A stretch of 64,000 nucleotides of DNA, taken from NCBI RefSeq assembly GCF_001039355.2, contig NW_019773692.1:611082-675081 (forward strand). Reading direction: 5' to 3'. This document shows, piece by piece, positions 30,085 through 42,000 of this stretch (position 1 is its first letter; every line of letters starts with the position of its first letter). The stretch comes from Lingula anatina (lineage: Eukaryota > Brachiopoda > Lingulata > Lingulida > Lingulidae). The position numbers and the translations under genes are program-made. A model generated the notes under the pieces. The model was not told the origin of the DNA, ran no database searches, and saw only the letters and a list, made by a program, of their open reading frames with translations.

Positions 30085-33000
30085 CTGAATATATTCTGTA
30101 TAGTCTACTTTATAACATATATATATAACCAGGGCAGAGCAATTTGATTTGTCTTCCATTACCTCTTTCATTAAGAATTGTTGCCTTAATTATAAAGTGT
30201 TAAGAGAAAAAAATATTTCTCCACCTTCAAGGAAAATGGCCAGGTTGATGTGAACTTTACAACCAAGTTAGCTGTCTGTAATTGAATGGAAAATTGTGTA
30301 AGTTGTACTTGGCAGCTTGGCAGGCTAAGGCATGTGCAACTACTGTGATTTACAAGCACCATTTACTCACCAGTAATTCAGAGTTAAAGTAGTTGAGTTG
30401 AGAGCATGATCTTGTTTACTTGAGAAATAGTTTCATTGCCAGGACTTTACAAAACTTCTTGACATGCTTTCCTTTTTCATCATATTAAACATTTCAAGAC
30501 TCATTCAGCTAATGCTTGTCATCATTTCTATAGACAAACTTAAACACTTTGTGTCTGAACATATACCTGTGTCTGCTGTTTCTGTCACTGCATTTTCATG
30601 GAAGTTTATTCGCCAGCACCATAAAAGGAAACTATGGGCTCATTCCCAAACAAACTATTGTGTTATGTAGAGAGATCTAACTCCATAGTTACTCTTACTG
30701 AATGTAATCAGCTTAGCAGATTAACCTGCTGTAGAGTTGAAATGATAATTTTCAGCTCAATGAATCAAATCTTGATTGATTGATTGATTCACAGATTAAA
30801 AATACAGCTTGACTTTTCTGATCTGTTCTGATCAGATTACTTTTTCTTCAAGTTATAGTTTTTTCCTTTTTTTTCATTATCACACATTTTCCAGAAGCAA
30901 CTCTGAGTTCCCATGGGTCTGACCCACCTCTCTCCATTTTCTGAATGTCCATAGTAACAGTAGTAGTAGTTAAAATTGGTAATGTTTATGCTTGTAAACA
31001 TTGGGTTATATTCCATCACTATAGGAAAAAAAACATTCTCTGTATATATTGGTTGTTCATCATTTTAGACTGTTTTAATGTCACTTCTTCTGTCAGTTAT
31101 GTCATTTATATGTCTGTCCATTTGACAGCTTTGCTGCCTTGTTTTTTTTTTTTTTAATTTGGGTTTCTAGTTTGAGGTTCTTTATCCAAATCTTTAAATA
31201 GGTTGCATATATTCCTGATTTCCAGTGTATTTGTATATGCACACAATACCTAGATTTTACAAATAGATAGCATGTTGTTGTGCCCCACAATCAAGGTGAA
31301 TTGAGGGACAACTCCCCTGCCCCCTCCATAGGATAAGGGATATTTTACCATAGTTGTTTTATCATGTTTCTTCCAAAGTCATTGAATTGAAGTATTTCTA
31401 TCAAAAAGATATCATTTTAAGCATACAGAATGCTGTTACGGTTGATTGAAAATAGACATCTTGTACTTGTAAACTTTATTAGAAAACAAAGTACAATTTT
31501 TAAAAAGTATTATTGGAGCTCCTTTCATCTATAGTGATCTCTGAAGTGCTCCCCAGCAAAGGTTGAAGTTACATTAAGAAGGAAAAACAGTTCTGCAATT
31601 ATTTACAAGGCTATTGAGATCCTGGACATCAGAAAGAAAAAGAGGGCCAAGGAATAAGTTATCCTTTGATTATTTGAAACATAGACAAAACAAAAAAGCA
31701 CTCAAAATTGGCTTCCGATTTTTTATTGACTGATTTTGTGTTGGCCTTAGACCTGAAAGTGGTTTGAGATTAAGGAACAAAAGAAAAGCAAACACGGGAT
31801 AAATTGTCTGTGACTACCACCTGATTAAAAGGCTCAAGGGAATGACAATTTCACTTGGTGTTTCATTGAGAGGTAATGAAGATCTATGGGTACTGGGAAG
31901 ACCTGGTGGTGAATTAACTTCTCATTGTTTTAGCCTTAGTTATTGGTACTTTTTGCTTGTTCTTAACTGAAATAAACAACTTTGAATGACTGGAAAAGAA
32001 AAAAGGGAACTTGATATTTTAGATTTGTACTGTTATATATTCTTATTTTTTCCATCAAAATATAACTAGAGTTTTTTTAGGAACAGAGTGAAGATAAGTT
32101 GATATTAGTATTTTTTATTCAAAGCATGACTTCCTAAAGATAAGATAATAAGATTAAATGCATTTTTCATTTTTGAGCATGGTTTCTGTTTAATCTGCTT
32201 ATATTGTTTAAAAAGTATAACACAACAATAGTTTTCCTTTTCAGTAGACAACTTGGAAAATTATTGTGGTGAAAACTGAGTCTAATGTAACCCCATCACC
32301 CTTACAAAGATCTTGCATTAGGGAGTTGTAGATGGCAAAATTTAAGATTAAAAGTTAACAGAAACATTGCACTTGATTTGAGATGGTGAAAGGCACAAAC
32401 GATGGAATCCTGAGTAAACACTTGAGGAAAAAAAAGTTGAATGTTCATACCAGAAATTTTTGCAAACATTTTAAAGTGGTTTAATCATGTATGCTACTAA
32501 ATGGCCTAAGTCAAACAGGGCTTAAGGAACTTTTTATTCAGATACTAGCAGGTTGTCCTAATTTGCAAACAGGGGAAGCTATTGATGTAATTTTCAAACA
32601 ATGGGGAATGTCACCATTTTGAACTTTGTTTATTTTTGTTGTGTAGTTAACATGATCGGGTCATAAGGCAGCCGAATTTTTAAATCAACTGCCAGAGGTA
32701 CTTGTATAAACCCTCTCTTTTTGACTGTTATAGCATTCTGTATTTGTTTACTGCACTTATAAGTGAATAGTGTTGGATTTGGTTCAGTTTCAACATCGCC
32801 CATTGAAAGCATGTTTTCATTTTATGCATTCCCTTAAATATACATTGTTCTTTTGATGCAAGTATTTTGACTTGAAATCAATTTGAAGTTTTTATTTGAT
32901 TTACCCTGTCCAAAAGTAACAGAGTGCCTAAAACCAAGGGTCACATAGAAGAAACTAAGTCCACATTATGAGCCCTAAACCTTCCCCCAAGTGTGTGCTT

Positions 33001-36000
33001 TCAAGGACAAGGCAGACTGAATGTACTGTTGTCTGCATTGTAATCTGAGAATGATGAGAAGATGGAAACACAAAAGTGAGCCTGGGCTGGATGTGATGCG
33101 AATATGAGAGATTGAATTTTTGTTAACATTTGTTGACTCAAAAATCCATTCTAAATAAGGGTATTTCTGTCAGAGTCTGTGTAAATTTTGTGTGGTGATG
33201 ATTTTTTTCATATAGAAGTTGAACTGTTGTTACTTGTAAACAAGGGGGAGAGAAAATAAGATACCAGTCATAATTGTTATTAAAAGATTAAAAATAGTTT
33301 AAAATTATTATTTTTCAAACAAACATATATCTCTCAAATGGTAGATGTTAACATGCTTAACTGACAAAAATTTAAGAAAATTAATGAATTTATATCATAC
33401 TATAAAATTTGCCCGAAAAAATAATTGTTGTATAGTTTTTTTGTATGGGAGTTTTATTATCTTATTTCAGATCTTATACAACAGGGAAAGAAATCCAGGC
33501 ATTATTTATTCTTACACTACTCCTGTGACATCAGCAACGAGGTATGGCCAATCAGATTCAAGCAGGTATAATTCTCGGCGCTATGGTAACGGGCATTATT
33601 ATAGGCCACACAGGCCGTCCAGCTATTCCTATCCTTGGGCTTACAGGTATCTAATCCTGACTTCCAAGATTTCTTCCAGTTTTTGCAGTCAGGCCTACAA
33701 AATATACACTAACTTTTTCTAAGTAAAAATGTCACTTTTCACTCATTGAATTGTTATAAGATGTTTTCTTACAGTCCATTAACCTGGTGGGGTAAAATGG
33801 TGCATGCTTTTTTCTGCAAATCTCATTTCAATTAAATAAAGTAAATATTTATTTTGTAGGCCTGATCAGATATTTTCAGAAATAGATATTTTCAAGGAAG
33901 GTTAACTTTTTTTGTAGTATAATGATATTTTTGAATATCATGTTGTTATGAATATATTTGTTGCAGTAAACAGTAGAAAATATATTGGATTGGAAGAAAT
34001 CAGGTGTCCTTTCAGATGAGGTACCTTGCAGAATGCACTGATGTGCTTCATGCTGTCAGGCTATCACTAATATTTACCTTCATACTAACTCTTATGGATC
34101 TAAATTTCATTTTTCCATGTAATTGGCTTCCTGTCATACCCCAATGTCCAACCACGTGTGCTAAAAGTTTGCTTTGAGTTTATGTACATCATTTTTGTCT
34201 CTGCTGAAGCTTTCTTTGTAATTTCTGCATGGCAAATTTACACAACCTTAACCTATGGTTTTTTATAGATATTTTGAGCATGTTTTGAATGGTGACCAAT
34301 GGTTTTCTTTTAAAACTTTTAAAAACGACTGAGAATCTGTGTATTAAAAAGTTATGCAAAAGTACTAAGGGGTCTGGATTGTGCCCCCCACAATCGTGCC
34401 TGGCACTTTAAGTGCACACTGTATTGAGGACACCTGGAATTCTACGCTCAATTTAAACCTAAACAAGTTTGCCTATTACTTGATTAAGTCCATTGGTTAG
34501 TGACATTGCGTACAAAGCCATGGTGGTAACTTGAGGATAATAAACACATGTTCTAATGATTTTTACTTGTGAGTTAATGTTCAAGATCAATCTTATTTCT
34601 TTAGACAACAAAGTGATCCCACTGACCCCAGGCTGTCCTTCAATGAAGCCCCAAGATATCTGACAGATGATGATTCTTCCAATAATCAACAATACCAAGC
34701 TCAGAGAAGCAGTCAGAGATACAGCAGCCAAACTCACTACACTAATGGCAACACTCAAAGTAACAGTAGATATGACACAAGGTATTCAAGAAGGCAGTAT
34801 AATTCAGGGTATTACCGCCCTGGACAACACCAAACGCCTACATCTCACCAGCAGCCTAATGTTCAGAACCGCTACCAACCAAGCAGTTACTCCTACCAGA
34901 GAGGTACAGGAGGGGTGAGGTACAGGTATAACAATAGACGACAACCAGTGACCACCGATAGGCGTGGTCAGGGCACAGCCTCACAGACAGCTGGACATGC
35001 TGTGAATGACCAAATACAGTTGAATCTTCCTGAGAAGGACAGGACATCGGGGCGTGGTGTGGGGAACACAGGCAGTTTCTCCTGGAGGATTTCTGGCTTT
35101 ACGGAATGTTCACACACTTGCGGAGGAGGTAAACCTTCCATTTCAAAATTTTTACGCTGGACTAAAGTTAGTGAAAATTGTTTACCATTGTCTTATCAAA
35201 TTCCTGTGTGACTTTTTTTGTTTCTGTCTCCAAGTCAATTAGATTTGGCTGAAAACTTGGGACAAATTGATTTAAACATGAGTTATGCTAAGGGTAGTAC
35301 TAAAACAGTTAATGAACTGTGGTTTTTTCAGAGTCACTTATCTGTGTGTTTCATCGTGTTATGTCTGAAACTTTTGGCATCCCTGATTTATGAGGCTACT
35401 ATTCATTTAAAAAGTGTAACCTGTCCTCTAAAAGATCATACTTGGTATTCTGAATTTCCTTTTTCTGTCTAGTTAAGTGTTAAAATGGAAGAAAAAAATG
35501 ATCCCATGGGATGTGAACCACTTCTTTACAATGAGCCGGTTTGACTTCTAGTACTTAAATGGGGAGCTCCTCTGTAAAATTGTCACTATAGTTCACTTGA
35601 GATAATGTGTGCTAAAAAAAACTTGACATAACCTGTCAGTACTAAGAGGTGATTTTGAAACAATTTATGACTGCAATTACCCTTAGGGCAAAAATTTTAC
35701 TTTAAGTAAAAAGTGTTTGTGGATTTGATTAAGGACCAAATTCCATCTAAATGATGTTTGGTGACACTGCTGTTAACCCTGCCACAGTGTATCCAGGGAA
35801 TTCTTTCCTGTTTTACAACAAAGGGCATTTGGTTATTCCGTACATTTATCAATAGTAGATATTCTTTTTAGATTGAAATGGAAAGAGTCCCCACCTACTG
35901 ACCTGCTATGGTCATTTGAAACCATTTGTATGAATAACGCATCTAGGTATAAGATATTAATAAAATGTCACCGATACAATACAGGACACAAAGGAATGCT

Positions 36001-39000
36001 TATAGAGCCCTGGTAAACAAAGCTTTGCCATAAAACCTTGAGGTGGGGCATCTATTCCTCACAGTGACAGACATATATTGGGTTTATTGGTGACAGAAAC
36101 TGAGTTTTGTGTGCTTCTTTATGCATATGATTTCCTTTTTTTGACAAATTTCATAAATCAAAAATCCATTATTTTAGGGACCCAGAACACCATCATTGTG
36201 TGCGTCCAAGGGAACTCCCTGGCTGTAGTAACCAATGACAACTGTGATAATGCCATAAAACCTGAGCTCCAGACTGTCAAGTGCAACAATAATCCATGTC
36301 CCCCTGGGTATGGTTACAGTGAACAGAATTACATCAGTGTTTTTAAAAGATAATTTAGATTTAATTTAAAGAGTATTTTGAGTAAGAAGCTTATTAGAGT
36401 CTTGAAAGATGCAAGCAACCATTTGTAGAATGAATTTATAAAGTTTGCCAGGGTGTCTTATGAAGAAATTATGGACTAGTACTGATGGCATTACACCTAC
36501 AATTTGATGAATAATGTAACTTCAAACCTTAAGCATGTATGTTGAAGAATTGTGATAATAAATAATTGTTGACCAGACTACTCGAGAAAGGTCAACCTAA
36601 AGAGACCAAACTATTAAGATGCCCTTATGATAGTGTTATCAGTGTCATCATCTCAGCAGGAACTACTGGCCTACAACTTTTAAGTCTAATTTTTTGTGAA
36701 TGGGTAGAAACACGGGGAGGTCATTTAGTGCAATCAAAAGAAAATGATGTGGCCCATTCATGCTTCCGTTTCAAGAAAAAAAACTGGTGTTAAGATAAAC
36801 TTCTCCCTAAGTGATTGTCTTTGTAAAAGATACCAGAAATATGTTTTAGAAAAAAGAATTCTTCATTTGCAATACTCAAAAATAACAACATTTATATCCA
36901 GTAGCTGTTTTCTGAGTAGGTTGTGTAGCGTGTCATTTTACATGCATGAATTATTAGTAATAAAAGGCAGATATTGCCAGCTAATATTATTTCTAAAAAA
37001 TAATAAATAAATTCTAGATGGAACACTACAGAGTGGAGTGAGTGCACAACAACATGTGGCTTGGGTCAGAAGAGCAGAAATGTGGAGTGCAAGCAGAGAA
37101 TTTCTGCTGCATTGATCATCAGTGTGACGGCAAACCTGTGCGCCAAGGAACCTCGCCCTGCTGAAACTCAGAGATGTGATTCCAACCCACCCTGTGCAGA
37201 GTGGAAGACTGGGGAATGGGGACCTGTAAGATTTGATTTTATACTTTTTTTCAGTATTAGTATGCTTATGTATCAATGAGAGCATTGAAGTCGAGAAGAG
37301 CTGAGGTCTAGCAAGGCCGAGACCTAAATCCTTTAATGGTCTCTCAATGAATGTCATTGAAAGTCATTGAGAGACTGTTAAAGGATTAGGCGGTCTTCCT
37401 TCCATGTAGGTCTGCCATATTTAGGTCTCGGCCTTGCTAGACCTCGACTCTTCTCGATATGAATGCTCTCAATACTGCCACGTTGGCAGTAACGTACCTG
37501 GGGTGAAAGCTATCTTACCCATAAGGCCTCTGTGAGCCCTGGCAGCAGGCAGGTTCATACTTGCAATGCAGCACCATGCATCCTGCAGTGTTGCTCTCTG
37601 ACTCTTTTGCAAACCGTATAAATTAAAGGAGCGTACCATAATGTTAGCGTCACTGTAAGCTAGGACAAGCTGTTTAAGATTCAGAACATTATGTCATGCA
37701 GCTAAATGCTTATATACCCAGTAGTTATTGCTGCAGGTTGAAAACTTCGTTACATATAAGCCTGAAATCATAATCAAAAGAATTGCATTTAAACTGCTAC
37801 ATAGAAAAGCTACTTTTTTTTAAATGAAATGTCCAGACAGCTTGAACTCTTATTAGTTAAAATTTATTCTTGTTTTGAAAGAACTACACGGGGCCAATTT
37901 AACCGTAGAGTAATTTGTTATATCACTGGACCATATTCTGATGGAAAAAAACTTAAGTTCATTTCACTGAAGTGGACTTACATTTTTTTCCCATATGGTT
38001 GAATACCATCAGTTTGATCAAATGCACTGGGATGTGAAGAGGCATTTCCTATGTTCTGTTACAATTCATTGACTGAACATGCTGTAAAACCTGTTCTCAA
38101 TATCCCTCTGGGTGAATTATTTCCACCATTCGTCTGTGTAACCTGCAAGTCATGCACCACTTTGATAAAGTTACCCTTTACCAAAGCTGTCTTTTATTCT
38201 TCATTATACACCTGTAAACTGTCTGGCTTTTTTTCTAGTCCTCACAATCTAATGGTGCTGCACTGCATTTAATTGAAAAGAAAATGCATTATTTTTGTCA
38301 ACATTTGAAATAAAACCCTAATTTAAAAGTCTGCCACTGTGCTTATGTCTCCAGCATTATTCTCTGTTATAAGCAAAAAAAAAGATCCCAAGTGTCAAGA
38401 CTACGAGACATTTTTGAATTTATGAAGTAATTTTATTTGACAACTAACAAATTCTCCTGGAGCATGTTAAAAATACCAAACTCCACTCCTGCTGTTTTGA
38501 GGTGATAAATACAGTTTTTCATTTACTCTTAGCAATTTTAGGTGTTTTGCTGAATTATTTTCCAAAGTTGTTGTCAAAAGTTCCCCATACCTCCACCATG
38601 GAAAAATCAACTTAGATAGCCAGTAAATCATCATTAGGTCTCCAACTGACAGCTGAGCTGGCATTCTTTAGTGTTTCTCTATTGTTGATTTCCTCTAACC
38701 TTTTACACCATTGTGCAATTCAAACCTTCTCTTTTTCTGTAGAAGAATTCAGTTATTGTACCAAACTTCTCTTTACCATTGGTTTCTTGTCTCAAATATT
38801 TAGCTCCTGTTTGTTTGTCATGGTTCTTGATTTCTCACTTAAGATGAGGAAACCTGCATTTTTTGAATATCCTTTATACATAAAAATTTAATCCTGGCTG
38901 TAAAGTGTAGAATAAGCTACAGCCCTTATTTTTGTATGGGAACTAAAGAAACTGATTTTATCTATGTGCACATATAATCCCTAAAACAACTTGTACATGT

Positions 39001-42000
39001 AATATACCTGTAGATGGACACCATGTATATCTGCTTTTTTTTTGCATTCTTAAAAAAAGGACAATATCAATGAATTTTTGGCAGGCGTCAGTCAATTTTT
39101 GACATTACACACTCAAAGCAATGGTGTCTCAAGTATTTAGCAGCAGTAAATTCTAGGTCCAGTAGAATTAACTGAAGTGGATCACACACATTTAACAGAG
39201 GAGAGAAGTGATCTAATTTGTGACTAAAGGGTGGTCCTTTTATCTGAGCTCAATGAATATGCATGGTAATGTCTAAAAATATACAAGCTGTTTCACAGTA
39301 GTTGTGTATAATTTGGTATGGTATGGGTGGTCCTTTTTTTGTCACCGGTGACTTAAAATTCTTAGAGCACTTATGTCAGTTTTAATTTTCTTTTTACAAC
39401 CCAGTCAGGACACTTCAATGGAAGGCTGTGTTCACATATAAGGTCAAACACACTCTCTTGAAATGACAAAAATTTCTAGGAGAAATTATTCAGATATTTA
39501 TGTAGTGTACGTACCAGAGACAGATGTGAATTGAGCTCTATGTCAGATTTCTCTTGAATGTTGTTTTTTTATGTATTGTTATGGAACAGCACCTGGATGC
39601 TTCCTGCCTTAAACTCACACACTCACCAGGTGCTAGAAGCAGTTTATATTTCTATATCATTGCCAATATAACAATGTTCAGTACAAATCCTGTTCAGTAC
39701 AAATCCTGTTTATATCTTGCAGTGTTCAGTTAACTGTGGCCATGGGAAGAAGAGCAGAGAAGTGAAATGTATAGACAGCGAGGAAACCAGAGTTCCTGAC
39801 AGTCAGTGTGATGCTAATAGAAAACCCAGGAATGAAGAAAGCTGTGATGCTGGAGAGTGCAGGAAGGAATGGTATTACACAAAGTGGACAGATACGGTTA
39901 GAGCACAGTATTAGATATATATATATGGATACAGTTTAACATATTACAGTGCACTGCACTTATTAATTAACAGTCTACATGAGAAAAGGTCTGCTATAAA
40001 AAGGGTAGTTCTGAAAAGGACATCACTGAATAGAGCCCATTGTGAAAAAACATTTTTGAATGTGTCCAGGGAAGAAAAAATAACTGAGAGAAATTTATTA
40101 ATTTTGACAAACAGAAAATATACTTTAATCATAGCAAATGACTGAGTGAATTATTAACTTAAATTAATGTTATTTTTCATTTTGCTGGAAGCAAGTGTAT
40201 TAGGATTTTTTATAAATACACTCATACTCCCTGAGCATTGAAAGTCAATTTCCATTGTATTTCACTTTTCAGTGTTCCACAGATTGTGGTGGGGGCCAGT
40301 ATTATCGTAAAGTATGGTGTGGAGCAGAAGATGGCCTGAGCTGTGACAGGGAAGACAAACCTGATAGTGAAAAGCCATGCAGATCTGATCGTCCATGTGG
40401 CGGGAAGTGGTTCATGGGGCCATGGAGCTCTGTAAGATTTATTTGACTGTTGGAATGTGAACAAATACATTATGGCATTCGAGAGTATATCCTACCCTAT
40501 TGCATTTCTTTTTCTTAGATGCTAAATTGATTTGAGGATTTATTTGTCCTTGTTGTTTTCCCTAAAATGTCAGTTTGATGATTTTAGGGGTTAATTTAAT
40601 TTATTTAAATTGTTTTAATGTCCAGTGTCACTACCAGTAATTTATTGATTTGCAGCTTTTTTATAATCAGCATGTAGTAAATGTAGAACAGGTGTAGCTT
40701 ATAAATTAGATTTTATCCCTGTTTATACATTTTTTGAGATATTTTCTATATTTTGCAATCATTACAGCAATTATTGTGATGGAAATTGATATTGCAAAGT
40801 ATAAAGATCAACGTTTTGATATAGTGTAGACCAAATCAAATAGAAGTAATCATGTTTACTTGATGTGATATAGAAAATGAATGGAATTATGCTTTCAAAT
40901 TGGAGAATTCTTTTCAGATTTTTTTCAAGTACGTGTAAAACACAAAGAAGATTATGAAAACTACAATGATTTATCTTACAGAACATTATACCCATTCTTA
41001 CATTATTATAAGATATAACAAAACTGAAAATTTTGATGCTTTTTCTTTCAGTGTTCCTCCTGCTCTGGAGTCCAGACCAGGCATGTCATATGTATCAAAG
41101 AAGTCCACCCAAATTACTGGGCACAGGTAGCAGACAACAACTGTGTCACAGAGGACAAGCCAAGACAGGAGCGTGCTTGCCAGTCAGAATCTTGTGGAGC
41201 AGAATGGTATCTGAGTGACTGGGGATCAGTGAGTATTATTAATATTAAATGTGTCTGCACAGTCTAGAATGTTACCTCCATCAATGCCTTTTAGCACAAT
41301 TTCCCCCACAGTACTTCCTTTCAGCATGAATTATTTTTGTATTTTTGTTTCCTATGAGTGTGACATGTTTGATTCAACAAGTCATGTTGAATAAAAATCA
41401 AGAATTGATATATTAAATATAACCTCTGGGAAAACATTGGCTAAAAATCATGAGGTTTTATGTCCAAAGAAAATGCAAACTTCTTGAATGTATGATTTTA
41501 TAAAATCAACATCTTTCTTTTCAGTGCTCTGCTAGTTGCAGTGGAGGAATTAAATCAAGATCTGTTAAATGTTTAGACAAAGATCAAAAGCCCAGTAATC
41601 ACTGTAAAATCACAGATAAACCACCGACTCAAGAGAGCTGTAACCTTACTCCTTGTCCAACTGTTCCTACAGGTACGTAAGCTTTATTTGCATGCTGCTT
41701 TGTTTTATTCAAATGTCTAAAATGCTTACGTTCTAATCTGATCCAGGATAGATTTGATCCAAATATATTTAAATTATAAAAGACATTTTGAATGTGTTGC
41801 GTAATGCAATGACTTTGTACTTTTTTTTTTTTTACTTTATCAGTGTTGCAGTAATTTATTTCTATATAATTATTTTAAAAAAAAACATTTGGCTCATGTG
41901 TGAATGATTTGTTACAGGTCTAAATTGCTTTAATCTTTGATCTGAGGATATCTTACAGTAGGATTATTATTTTTTTATTGCAGACTTCTTTCATCTCTTT

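Larger units (their letters stand above)
27511..33470 (+). other. ADAMTS-like intron between exons 3 and 4
   Basis: 6.0 kb. Holds a (CA)n run, a G-run near 29849, and the possible MITE fragment at 30636. No exon seen. Confidence 0.65.

Noticed and set aside
36938-37357. 139-codon minus-strand ORF
   Set aside because: It runs antisense across the TSR2 exon and the fold-back element; the plus strand is clearly the coding one.
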